Assembly: GCA_041687295.1 (NCBI GenBank) | Contig: JAWLCG010000069.1 | Span: 1-16,841, forward strand | Source of the DNA: JAWLCG01 sp041687295 | GTDB taxonomy: Bacteria; Planctomycetota; Phycisphaerae; SM23-33; FEN-1343 | Reading direction: 5' to 3' | DNA: 16,841 nucleotides | In this document: positions 5,875-14,041 of the stretch, in pieces | Numbering within the stretch: the first letter of the stretch is position 1 | Layout: each line of letters opens with the position of its first letter | Position numbers and translations under genes: made by a program | Notes under the pieces: model-generated | What the model was told of the DNA's origin: nothing | The model's database searches: none | What the model saw: the letters and a program-made list of their open reading frames with translations, nothing else

Positions 5875-8484
5875 CTACCGCTTGACCTCGTAGTAGTAGG
5901 TGCGGTAGGTGCCGTCGATGCTGATGGCGTTGCCGTTGACCGGCACGGTCTTGCCGGTGGGCACGCCGTGGAAGTCCAGGACGTTCACCTCGGCCGGGGC
6001 GGCGCCCTGGAAGGTGATGCGGGCCTGGACGGGCTCCATCAGCAGCGGGGGCCGGCCGATCTCGAGCAGCTCGGTGCCGCCGGCGTTGTACCGCGTGCCG
6101 GTCTGCTGGTCGCGGGCCATCGCGGTAATCAGGATGTGCTTCGACTCGGCCAGGGGCTGATCGTCCAGCGGGGTGAAGATCAGCGAGAGCATCTCGGTGG
6201 TCGGCTCGACGGTGACGCCCTGCAGCTCGAACCGCTGGCCGCCGGCGAAGCCGATGACCGCGGCGGTCTTGGGCCCGGCCAGTGTGACGACGCGGCGGTT
6301 CATGTCCCAGGTGAGCTGGCCGGTCATCGAGCGGACGACGTTGGCCGAGCGGTCCCAGTACTGGTTCCAGTCGACCTTCTCGCTCGCCCCGCCGTCGAAG
6401 CTGGTGGTGACGCGTCCGATGGCGAGAACCTCGCGGGGCGTAGCCAGGCTGCCCTGGAGCTCCTTGGCGTCGTAGCCGCCGCCGGTGAAGTCCTGGTTGA
6501 GCGGGTCGAGGCCGAGGAACAGGTCATCCACCTCGAGCCGCCGGGCGGCCGCCAGGGGCGCCTCCTCAATGTGGCCCCGGTAGACGGCGAAGGCCAGGGC
6601 CGGGAACTGCCCGATGTAGTGCGGCGTCTCGGTGACGTAGCTTCGCAGCCCCGGCCAGCCGTCGCCCATCTGCCCGCGCCCGTTGGCGAAGTGGTAGCTG
6701 GCGTCCCAGCCCTGCAGGCCCATGCCGTAGAAGGCGAACAGCGGGGCGATCTCCAGCTTGTGCTGGTTGGGCGGCAGGACGGTCCATTCGGTCAGGCAGA
6801 AGGCGCGGTCCTCGACCTGGTACATGCCGCTGGCCAGGATGCCCGAGCCGGCCTGGTCCAGGTGCGTGCCGTTATTGACCTTGCCCAGGGCGATGTCGTG
6901 CCCGCCGGCGCCGCCGCCGAAGTAGTTGTGCCGGCTGATCATCTGCATGGCTGAGTCGCACCAGGTGTTGGCCGGGTCGGCGGCCGGGCCGCCGGCGTGC
7001 CAGGCCGTGGTGATCGTCACGCCCCGATAGCCCGCCTCGCGCAGCCGGGCCAGGCGACGCTCGTAGTAGCCCCGCTGCGTTTCGGCCAGGAAGCGGATGA
7101 AGTCGCCCATCCGCCGGTCGGCCTTGTCGCCCTTGAACTCCCACGCGCCGTAGATGCGGAACTCCTTGTCGCGGAAGCTGTCCCGCGTGCCCCAGGCCTT
7201 CTGCAGCGCCGCGTCAGTGCCGTACTGCTGCTGGGCCCAGTTGCGGAACATCTGGCGCAGCAGGGCGGCATGGCGGGGGAACTTCACGTCGCCCGTCAGG
7301 CTGTTGAGCGGGGCGTGGAAGAAGATGCAGTCCTCGTTGTGCACCTCGACGACGGCCAGGGCCGGGTCGTCCTTGTAGGCCAGGCCCGTGTACGGGTTGA
7401 CGTGGTCGAGCAGGGCCTGGACGTACTGCCACTCGAGGTCCTGCAGGGCGGGCACGAAGTTGACCATGCCCGAGGTGCTCTTGAGGTCGCCACCGGGCAG
7501 CTCAGCGAACAGGGCCGGGTCGTAGCCGTCGGAGGCCTTGATGCGGTGCGGGTAGAAGACCGACCAGGTGACGTAGATGCCCTGGTCCTTGAGGGCGGCG
7601 AACCAGCGGTCGTAGGCGTCCAGCCGCTTGGCGTAGCCGGGGTCGGTCCGGTGGCCCAGCAGCCCCTCGACGGAGTGCTGGCGAACCATGTTGATGCCGT
7701 GCTTGGCCAGGAACCGCGCCCGCCGGACCATCTGCACGTCGCTGGCGTCGGGGTCGCAGCCGCCGACGGTGCCCCAGAACTTGGCCGGCCCGTCGCCGTT
7801 CTCGAAGTGGAGTTCCTTGCTGTCCTGCTGCAGGAAGCCCATCGCGCCGGCGGGCCTGTGCAGCAGGCCGCTCATGTCGATCACGGAATGATCGGAGAAG
7901 TCGTCGCTGTCGACCACGACGGCGAACCACTCGTCCGCCCCGCCGCCGGGCAGGTCCTGCGGCTTCGTGCCCCCGCTGGGCACCAGCCCCTCGTTGGTCA
8001 GCATGATCGCGTCGATGGCGCCCTGGTAGAAGCCCATCGGGCTCTTCTGCACCCGCACCGACAGCGTGTGCCGGCCCTGGCTGAAGGGCCCGGTGGCGAC
8101 CTTGACCCAGGCAATGCGCCGATGGTCGGGCGTCTGGGAGATCTGGAAGTCCTCGCGCTTGTTCTCGAGGCTCAGGTCGCGCCAGGGGAAATTGTCCACG
8201 CGATACTACAGCGGCGCCCGGTCGGGGTTGACGCGCATCCAGAGGGCGTACGTGCCGCCCTCGTCGACGCTGAACTGCCAAGTCGCCTCGGCGGGCTGGT
8301 CCGTGCTGTAATGGCCCAGCCAGGCGTTCTGCGAGAGCATCTCCTTGCGGACGTTGCCGTACCAGCCATGGTTGTTGAAGGTGGACTTCTGGGCGCTCTC
8401 GCCCTCGATCCAGACGGTGCCGGCCCCGGCCAGCGCCGTCGCCGCCAGCATCCAACCCGTCACTACCGCGTTACGCCACCGCAT
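5875..8484 (-). pseudogene. Secreted TIM-barrel glycoside hydrolase interrupted by in-frame TAG
   Basis: A single reading frame runs from ATG at 8484 to TAG at 5875-5877, broken only by TAG at 8206-8208. The start is firm: AGGAGGT lies 6 bases upstream. Residues 1-24 are a signal peptide (MRWRNAVVTGWMLAATALAG), so the product acts outside the cytoplasm. About residues 27-170 look like a beta-rich accessory or carbohydrate-binding domain (VWIEGESAQK), and the stop replaces residue 93 within it (RAPL*YRVDNFPW). The catalytic barrel shows FWGTVGG, then VEVHNED with the likely acid/base Glu384 and CLTEW with the likely nucleophile Glu566, as in clan GH-A. A C-terminal beta domain ends near residue 869. 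Reading resumes in the same frame with no loss of protein character, so this is a recent nonsense change or a base-call error. The exact GH family is not assigned. Confidence 0.75.
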
Positions 8485-8634
8485 CGTGCTACCTCCTGAC
8501 CGCCGGGCCCCGGCCAGCCCGGCTCCGCGCCGAGCGGCGCAGGGCCCGCTCTGTTCCCACCCGAACATACCACCGCCCAGACCGCCTGGCCAGTACCCTC
8601 CGGATAATGGCCCCAATTTGCCCTGTTTACCCTA

Positions 8635-8663
8635 TTGTGCCCCCCAGGAACCTGCCCTACAAT
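8635..8663 (+). promoter_or_regulatory. Possible sigma-70-type promoter for the M64 peptidase gene
   Basis: TTGTGC (8635-8640), 17 bases, TACAAT (8658-8663). The -10 box matches TATAAT at 5 of 6 positions; the -35 box shares only TTG. It lies about 100 bases before the start at 8766 in the divergent spacer 8485-8765, which must carry promoters for both directions. Confidence 0.4.
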
Positions 8664-8765
8664 GGCCCCCGTCGACAAGGGTAGATGCAGGCCAGCAATT
8701 CTTTGAGCCCGGACCCGGCAAAACACTGAGTCGCACCCACTAGAAAACCCCAGGCCGAGGGCACC

Positions 8766-10157
8766 ATGGACAAGCAGCACGCAGTGGCAGCGGTGGGGGC
8801 GTTGGTTCTGTTGTCTCTGGCGGTCGGCTTGGCCGCCGGGGGGCTGACGACGCTGATCGATAACGGCCCCAGCGCCAACCGGGTGGACATGGTCTTCCTG
8901 GGCGACGGCTACACCGCCAGCGACATCGCCGGCGGGGTGTACGACACGCACATCTCCAAGATGCTCTACCACATGTTCGACGAGGGCGAGGACCCCTTCC
9001 CCCGCTACCGGAACTTCTTCAACGTCCACCGCGTTGAGGTCGTCAGCAACCAGAGCGGCGCCGACGTGCCCCCCCTGGGCATCTACCGCGACACCGCCCT
9101 GGACGCCACCTACTACTACGACGGCGTGACCGATCGGCTGCTCTACATCAGCACGACCAAGGCCAACACCTACCTCAGCAACGCCCTGAGCGGGGCGGGC
9201 TTCTCGGCCGAGATGAAGCTCGTCACCGTCAACGATACCCGCTACGGCGGCGGGGGCGGCACGTACGCGACCTACGCCGGCGGCAACAGCAGCGCCCCGG
9301 AGGTCGCCCTGCACGAACTGGGCCACTCCTTCGCCAACCTCGCCGACGAGTACCAGTACAGCACCCGGACCTATAGCGGCCCCGAGCCGACCCACCCCAA
9401 CGCCACCATCAACACCAACCCCAACACCAGCAAGTGGGCGGCCTGGATCGGCTACACCGACCCTGCCCACCCAGGCATCGGTCCGGTGGGCTTCTACGAG
9501 GGCAGCGACGGCTTCAGCGCCGGCGTCTACCGCCCCACCTCGACCAGCAAGATGCGGGCCCTGGGCCAGCCCTTCAACGCCATCAGCCGAGAGGCCCTGA
9601 TCCTCCGCATCTACGACCGGGTCGACCCGCTGGACGCCTGGCTCGACAACAGCCAGCCCCTCGCCAACCCCCTCTCGCTGTGGGTGGACACCGTCGACCC
9701 CGCCGTCATCGACGTCAGCTGGGCCGTCAACGGCGAGGCCATCGATTTCCAGGGCGAGCAGCTCTGGCTGGGCAACCTGGGCCTGGAGCCCGGGCGGCAC
9801 GTGGTCTCGGCCCTGGCGCAGGACTCGACGATCGGCGACTGGGTCCGCACCAGCACCGACGCCCTGCGGCAGACGGTGCAGTGGGTCATCGACCTGACCG
9901 TCCCCGTACCCACCGACGGCGACGCCAACAACGACGGCACCGTCGATGACTGCGACCTGAGCGTCCTGCTGGCCAACTGGGGCCGAACCCAGCACGTCAC
10001 CTGGTACGAGGGCGACTTCAATGGCGACGGCAAGGTCGACGACGCCGACCTCAGCCGCCTGCTCAGCAAGTGGGGCCAGGGCAGCAGCGTCGTCCCCGAG
10101 CCCGCCCTGACCGCCCTGCTGCTGCCCCTGCTCGCCCTGCGGCGCCGGCGCCGATAG
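8766..10157 (+). CDS. Secreted M64-type metallopeptidase with dockerin-like repeats and PEP-CTERM tail
   Basis: The protein has 463 residues. A signal peptide covers about residues 1-25. The peptidase domain (about 28-290) carries HELGHSFANLADEY at 183-196, the HExxH zinc motif in the form typical of the M64 (IgA peptidase-like) family, with His183, Glu184 and His187. A beta domain follows (about 300-380), then two dockerin-like calcium-binding repeats (384-406 DGDANNDGTVDD... and 415-437 EGDFNGDGKVDD...). The C-terminus VPEPALTALLLPLLALRRRRR (443-463) is a PEP-CTERM sorting signal: a PEP motif, a hydrophobic helix and an Arg cluster, recognised by an exosortase. The product is thus probably exported and processed at the cell surface. 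GAGG lies 5 bases before the ATG. The gene is divergent from the glycoside hydrolase. The natural protein substrate cannot be told. Confidence 0.88.
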   Translation: MDKQHAVAAVGALVLLSLAVGLAAGGLTTLIDNGPSANRVDMVFLGDGYTASDIAGGVYDTHISKMLYHMFDEGEDPFPRYRNFFNVHRVEVVSNQSGADVPPLGIYRDTALDATYYYDGVTDRLLYISTTKANTYLSNALSGAGFSAEMKLVTVNDTRYGGGGGTYATYAGGNSSAPEVALHELGHSFANLADEYQYSTRTYSGPEPTHPNATINTNPNTSKWAAWIGYTDPAHPGIGPVGFYEGSDGFSAGVYRPTSTSKMRALGQPFNAISREALILRIYDRVDPLDAWLDNSQPLANPLSLWVDTVDPAVIDVSWAVNGEAIDFQGEQLWLGNLGLEPGRHVVSALAQDSTIGDWVRTSTDALRQTVQWVIDLTVPVPTDGDANNDGTVDDCDLSVLLANWGRTQHVTWYEGDFNGDGKVDDADLSRLLSKWGQGSSVVPEPALTALLLPLLALRRRRR

Positions 10158-10477
10158 TCGCCATCCTGCCGTGCGTGCACGTTCCCGCCGAGCCTGCAGG
10201 TCCGCAACGCGTCTCCGGCCCAAGCTCACGGAATGCCTTCCGTGGGCATCGGGGTGGGGCGTCCCCATCGCGGTCCAACGCACCCGCACGCCCGATGGAC
10301 AAACGGTCCAAGTCTTGTAGGCAGGACTCCCCTCCTGCAGGGCGAAACGCTCGACCACCCCCTTGACGGTCCCGACGGGGGGACGTAGCTTCTGCCTCCT
10401 GGCCCGCGGAGCGGATTTCGCCGGCCGATGCGGGGGCCCCGCCCCCTCCGAACGCCCTGGACCCACGGGAGCACGGC
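10158..10477. other. Intergenic region with hairpins and a third leader-like element
   Basis: After the peptidase stop there is a hairpin CACGGAA TGCC TTCCGTG at 10227-10244 without a T-run. The leader-like element follows at 10296-10350. Further on is a segment TTTCGCC (10416-10422), complementary to GGCGAAA at 10341-10347. I see no gene on either strand. Confidence 0.55.
10296..10350 (+). promoter_or_regulatory. Structured leader-like element, diverged copy 3
   Basis: On the plus strand a hairpin TGGAC AAACG GTCCA (10296-10310) is followed by GTCTTGTAG, GCAGG (10321-10325), an 8-base loop, CCTGC (10334-10338), then AGGGCGAAACG. Against the minus-strand copies it keeps CTTGT, GCAGG, CCTGCA and CGAA in the same order and nearly the same spacing. 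The outer helix is weaker (GTCTT with GAAAC), with one C-G pair changed to T-A. It lies 128 bases upstream of the mannosidase start in matching orientation. No T-run terminator follows, but GGCGAAA (10341-10347) can pair with TTTCGCC (10416-10422), again offering an alternative helix for the 3' strand. Confidence 0.45.
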
Positions 10478-12604
10478 ATGAAGACCCTGCACATGATCGG
10501 CAACGCCCACATGGACCCCGCCTGGCTGTGGGAGCGGTTCGACGGCATGGACGCCACGCTGGCCACCGCCCGCAGCGCGTGCGACCGCCTCGACGAGTAC
10601 CCCGAGTTCGTCTTCACCTGCAGCGCCAGCTGGTTCCACCACGTCGTCGAGCTGTGCGACCCGGATCTGTTCGAGCGGGTCAGGCAGGCCGTCTCGGCCG
10701 GGCGGTGGCAGCTGGTCGGCGGCATGGTCGTCCAGCCCGACTGCAACCTGCCCAACGCCGAGAGCTTCGCCTGGCAGCTGACGCTGGGCCAGGACTACTT
10801 CCGCCGCACCTTCGGCCAGACGGCCACGATAGGCTACAACGTCGACACCTTCGGCCATACGGGCTACCTGCCGCGGTTCCTGCGCGAGGCGGGCATCGAC
10901 AGCTACGTCTTCATGCGCCCCGGGCCCGGCGAGAACGCCCGCCTGCACACGCTGTTCCGCTGGCGCAGCCCCGACGGGCACGAGGTGACCACCTTCCGCA
11001 TCCCCGGGGCCTACTGTACCCACGGCCAGGACCACCGCGGGCACATCGAGCGGACGATCCAGGCCGCCCCCCCGGGCCTGGACCACATGATGTGCTTCTA
11101 CGGCGTGGGCGACCACGGCGGCGGGCCCACCAAGGCCCAGCTCGACTGGCTTCTGGCCAACGCCGACGCCTTCGAGGGCTGGCGGATCGTCCTGAGCCAC
11201 CCGCGGGCCTTCTTCGACGCCGTCGCCGACCGCCTCGACACGCTGCCGATCTGGACCGGCGAGCTGCAGCACCACGCCATCGGCTGCTACGCCGTCGAGC
11301 GGCGGATCAAGGTCTCCATGCGCCGGGCTGAGACCCGCCTGCACATGGCCCGACAGGTCGCCGACGTCCTGCCCGAGCAGGCCCCCGCCGAGCTGGACAC
11401 CGTGCTGGCCGAGGGCTGGGGGACGGTGGCGTTCAACGAGTTCCACGACATCATGGGCGGCACGTGCATCGACCGGGTGAACGTCCAGGCCAGCTCGGAC
11501 ATGTTCAACGTCGAGAGCCGCTGCGACGAGCTGATCACGCGGATGACCCGCCGGGCCAGCCGCCGCCACGCCGAGCCGGGCGTCGAGAAGATCGTGCTGC
11601 TCAACCCGACCGACGAAGACTTCGAGGGCCATATCGACCACCGGCCCTGGTTCGTCGCCCAGTATGGCGGGGCCACTCCCGTCGTGCGGGTGCTCGACGA
11701 GCAGGGCCGCGAGGTGCCCTCCCAGGTGCTGCTGCCCCAGGCCAAGACGCAGCACAGCCACGGCCTGCTGGTGCGCTCGGTCGTGCCGGCACGTTCAATG
11801 CGCGTCCTGCGGATCGAGAGGCCGGCCAAAGATACGCCGGCCCCCTCGGCCGAGTCGGGCGGCTTCGACGTCCGCCCCGGCTCGCTGCGCTGCGGCGACG
11901 TGCGGATCGACCTGACGCGGGCGGGCTTCGCCCTGGCCGGCTGGGACTTCGAGCTGGCCGTCTACGACGACCCGACCGACACCTGGTCGCACGAGCCGGT
12001 CAACCAGTTCAAGGGCGAGCGCATCGGGCGGTTCGAGTGGCTGGGCCAGTGGGAGCCCTTCGAGGCCGGGCCGCTCTCGGTGAGTCTGCGCCGCAAGGCC
12101 GGCTTCGGCGACAGTTGGCTCTGGGCCGAGCTGACCCTCCGCGCCGGCGAGCCCTTCGCCCGCCTGCACCTGCGGGTTGTGTGGAGCCAGGTCCGCCAGC
12201 GCCTCGCTGTGCGTGTGACGACGCCGGGGACGCTCGCCCGGCGGATGGACCTCATCAGCGGCGGGCCCCAGGAGCGGGCGATGGACGGCCTGGAGTACCC
12301 CCTCGTCGGCGGCCTGGCCGTCGAGACCGACGCCGGCGGCTCGCTGGGCCTGATCGGGCCGGAGGTCTTCAGCGTCAACGCCCGGCCCGGCGAGATCCAG
12401 CTGACGCTGGTCCGCAGCCCGTACATGGCCCACCACGTCCCGGTCCTCGCCGCCGATCGGCCCGAGAAGCCCGTCACCGACCTGGGCCGACACGAGATCG
12501 CCCTGCGCCTCTGGCCCGGCGGGCCGCTGGATGCCGACGCGCTGGCCCGCCACGCCCGTGATATGCAGGCCGGCCCGATCCTCAGCTGGAACGTCACCGG
12601 CTGA
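10478..12604 (+). CDS. GH38-family alpha-mannosidase-like glycoside hydrolase
   Basis: The protein has 708 residues. GH38 enzymes are zinc-dependent retaining alpha-mannosidases. The N-terminal catalytic domain shows NAHMDPAWLW (residues 9-18; His11 and Asp13 as zinc ligands) and GYNVDTFGHTGYLP (119-132; Asp123 as likely nucleophile). It also has GDHGGGPT (211-218), GELQHHAIGCY (261-271) and FNEFHDIMGGT (319-329), all typical places of the family. The remainder is the beta-sandwich C-terminal part. There is no signal peptide, so it probably works in the cytoplasm on imported oligosaccharides. GGGAG lies 6 bases before the ATG. It follows the M64 peptidase on the same strand after a 320-base spacer holding a leader-like element, so it probably has its own control. 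Specificity within the family (alpha-1,2, 1,3, 1,6, or other alpha-glycosides) is not evident. Confidence 0.9.
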   Translation: MKTLHMIGNAHMDPAWLWERFDGMDATLATARSACDRLDEYPEFVFTCSASWFHHVVELCDPDLFERVRQAVSAGRWQLVGGMVVQPDCNLPNAESFAWQLTLGQDYFRRTFGQTATIGYNVDTFGHTGYLPRFLREAGIDSYVFMRPGPGENARLHTLFRWRSPDGHEVTTFRIPGAYCTHGQDHRGHIERTIQAAPPGLDHMMCFYGVGDHGGGPTKAQLDWLLANADAFEGWRIVLSHPRAFFDAVADRLDTLPIWTGELQHHAIGCYAVERRIKVSMRRAETRLHMARQVADVLPEQAPAELDTVLAEGWGTVAFNEFHDIMGGTCIDRVNVQASSDMFNVESRCDELITRMTRRASRRHAEPGVEKIVLLNPTDEDFEGHIDHRPWFVAQYGGATPVVRVLDEQGREVPSQVLLPQAKTQHSHGLLVRSVVPARSMRVLRIERPAKDTPAPSAESGGFDVRPGSLRCGDVRIDLTRAGFALAGWDFELAVYDDPTDTWSHEPVNQFKGERIGRFEWLGQWEPFEAGPLSVSLRRKAGFGDSWLWAELTLRAGEPFARLHLRVVWSQVRQRLAVRVTTPGTLARRMDLISGGPQERAMDGLEYPLVGGLAVETDAGGSLGLIGPEVFSVNARPGEIQLTLVRSPYMAHHVPVLAADRPEKPVTDLGRHEIALRLWPGGPLDADALARHARDMQAGPILSWNVTG

Positions 12605-12765
12605 GCCGGCAGGACGGGCACGACCCCCCGCGTGGCCGGAGCAGAACCATCCATCAACCCCCGGCCCCGACCAGGTGCCCTGACCACGGCGTTCGGAGCC
12701 CCGTCCTCCAGCGCCAAATCGTCAGTCGCACCAACCAATCGAGGCCCAGGGCGCGAGCGAAGTAT

Positions 12766-12824
12766 GGAGTGCGGCGGCCGTGACGCCNNNNNNNNNNCAA
12801 AGCGGCGTCAAGCCGCCGCACTCC
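12766..12824. repeat. Interspersed palindromic repeat, copy B, containing N gap
   Basis: The left half begins GGAGTGCGGCG (12766-12776) and the right half ends CGCCGCACTCC (12814-12824), with ten Ns in between (12788-12797). The right half carries GGCGTCAAGCCG before the arm, and the flank GGCGCTGGC matches the flank of copy A at 2593-2621. The gap within a repeat suggests the assembler could not resolve it, and more sequence may lie between the arms. Confidence 0.7.
12788..12797. other. Assembly gap of ten Ns
   Basis: Ten undetermined bases inside the interspersed repeat copy B. The true distance between the mannosidase and dehydrogenase genes is therefore uncertain. Confidence 0.95.
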
Positions 12825-12874
12825 AAAGGCGCTGGCCGTCCATCACGGCTGTGCACTCAGGGGGAGCTGAGGAC

Positions 12875-12897
12875 GTGGCTACAAACGCCGTAGCCAC
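12875..12897. repeat. 8-bp hairpin in the convergent spacer
   Basis: GTGGCTAC (12875-12882) and GTAGCCAC (12890-12897) pair around a 7-base loop. It sits between two converging genes and has no T-run on either side. It may be a bidirectional mRNA-end hairpin or another small palindromic repeat. Confidence 0.45.
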
Positions 12898-12947
12898 GGC
12901 ACCCGGGCGCCTTTCTTGGGGACGTTTTAGACGCGGCTGTCCCTGAC

Positions 12948-12978
12948 GGGTGCTCCACATTCCAGCCTGGCCGATCCA
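12948..12978 (-). repeat. Gene-trailer repeat, copy after the dehydrogenase gene
   Basis: On the minus strand, directly after the TAG stop codon, comes TGGATCGGCCAGGCTGGAAT followed by GTGGAGCACCC. It starts at the same distance from the stop codon as the copy after the beta-helix gene. The two genes are unrelated, so the similarity is not due to coding homology. Confidence 0.5.
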
Positions 12979-13884
12979 CTACTTCGTCGGCGGCTGGTTG
13001 CCCTGGGCGTGGATCAGCTGGTGCCAGTAGGCGGTGTAGGGGCGGTCCATGTTGTCGGCCCAGTTTCGCGGGCCCCCGTCGCAGAAGGCGTGCATGGCGG
13101 CGGTCATGGGCAGGGCGAAGCCGCGCCGGTCGGCCTCGGCGAGGAAGTAGGGCAGCTCGGGGAACTTGCCGTCGTAGCTCTCGGCCCGGCCCTGGACGAC
13201 TCGCTGGGCGGTCTGGCTCACGCGGGCACGGAAGCCGTCCGTCCCGCCGACGGCCTGGCCGATGATGGCCGGGTCCACCCCGCAGCGGACGCCGTAGGCG
13301 ACGGCCTCCACATAGGCCGCGTCCACCAGGCCCATCGCCAGCTGGTTGACGCCCTTGACGGCCTGCCCGTGACCCGTGGGGCCGCAACAGACGGCCAGCT
13401 CCGACTGGGTCAGGGCGTCGAAGATCGGCCGGCAGCGGTCGGCGGCCTGGCGGTCGCCGCCGATGAATACCCGCATCTGGCCCGACAGGGGCGGGCCGCT
13501 GACGGGGCAGTCCAGCAGTGCGGCCCCCTTATCGGCGAAGGCCCCGGCCAGCAGACGGGTCTGCTCGGCGTCGGTGGTGCCCATGTCCAGGAACACCTGC
13601 CCGGCCCGGGCGGACGGCAGCAGCTCGGCGCCCAGCACCCGGGCCGTCACGGCCGAGCTGGGCAGGCTGGTCAGCACGACATCGCTGACGGCGACCAGTT
13701 CGGCGGGCCCCTCGGCCCGGCTGGCCCCGGCGGCGACGGCCTGGGCCAGCGGCTCGGGCCGAAGGTCGTACACCGTGACCGCGAAGCCCCCCTCCAGCAG
13801 CCGTTGCACCATCCCGCTGCCCATCCGCCCGAGGCCCACGAACCCCACCCGCGCCCGATCCGCCGAGAAACGCTCATTCGCCAT
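12979..13884 (-). CDS. NAD(P)-dependent beta-hydroxyacid dehydrogenase (3-hydroxyisobutyrate dehydrogenase family)
   Basis: The protein has 301 residues, the normal length for the family, which oxidises 3-hydroxyacids such as 3-hydroxyisobutyrate, tartronate semialdehyde (in the reducing direction) or sulfolactaldehyde. The Rossmann motif GFVGLGRMG at 14-22 contains GxGxxG (17-22). The substrate-binding stretch is DCPVSGPPLSG (125-135), and the catalytic Lys177 sits in GHGQAVKGVNQL. The start at 13884 is supported by AAGGAG 6 bases upstream; a longer frame to 13935 exists but has no ribosome site. The gene is divergent from the isomerase gene, sharing a 157-base spacer, which hints at joint control in sugar or hydroxyacid metabolism. 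The C-terminal tail (about 275-301) is rich in Trp, Tyr, His and Asn. The specific substrate is not determinable. Confidence 0.88.
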   Translation of the reverse strand: MANERFSADRARVGFVGLGRMGSGMVQRLLEGGFAVTVYDLRPEPLAQAVAAGASRAEGPAELVAVSDVVLTSLPSSAVTARVLGAELLPSARAGQVFLDMGTTDAEQTRLLAGAFADKGAALLDCPVSGPPLSGQMRVFIGGDRQAADRCRPIFDALTQSELAVCCGPTGHGQAVKGVNQLAMGLVDAAYVEAVAYGVRCGVDPAIIGQAVGGTDGFRARVSQTAQRVVQGRAESYDGKFPELPYFLAEADRRGFALPMTAAMHAFCDGGPRNWADNMDRPYTAYWHQLIHAQGNQPPTK

Positions 13885-14041
13885 GACAGGCTCCTTTCTG
13901 AGGCAAAGCCTACTCGTCCACCCGCCAGGCCGCAAGCCGCCGGCCAGGCCGGCGCACCGCCCCTTGGCCCTCGCCGCCGGGGCCCGCCGGGCGTACCATT
14001 ACCGATACAGGGACAGATGGGTCGTCGTAGGGAGGTGACTC

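Larger units (their letters stand above)
12605..12978. other. Intergenic repeat-rich region with an assembly gap
   Basis: This convergent spacer between the mannosidase and the dehydrogenase has no gene I can support. It holds the interspersed palindrome (12766-12824), the N gap, a hairpin GTGGCTAC AAACGCC GTAGCCAC (12875-12897), and a trailer repeat next to the dehydrogenase stop codon. Confidence 0.55.

Noticed and set aside
8206..8208. TAG recoded as an amino acid such as pyrrolysine
   Set aside because: TAG is the ordinary terminal stop of six genes in this window, including this same gene, and nothing near the codon looks like a recoding signal. Mutation or error is simpler.
5713..8499. 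Plus-strand open frames of 413 and 500 codons antisense to the glycoside hydrolase
   Set aside because: They mirror the coding strand of a protein with signal peptide and catalytic motifs. One even reads through the N gap, and none has a recognisable domain.
10281..10300. A sigma-28 promoter before leader copy 3 (GCCCGATGG near 10290)
   Set aside because: The box has an extra base, overlaps the first hairpin, and no TAAAG-like -35 element lies at the right distance.
8463..10466. Minus-strand open frame of 667 codons antisense to the peptidase gene
   Set aside because: Long antisense frames are expected in very GC-rich coding DNA. The translation is rich in Val, Gly, Asp and Gln with no domain, while the plus-strand frame has a clear peptidase motif, signal peptide and repeats.
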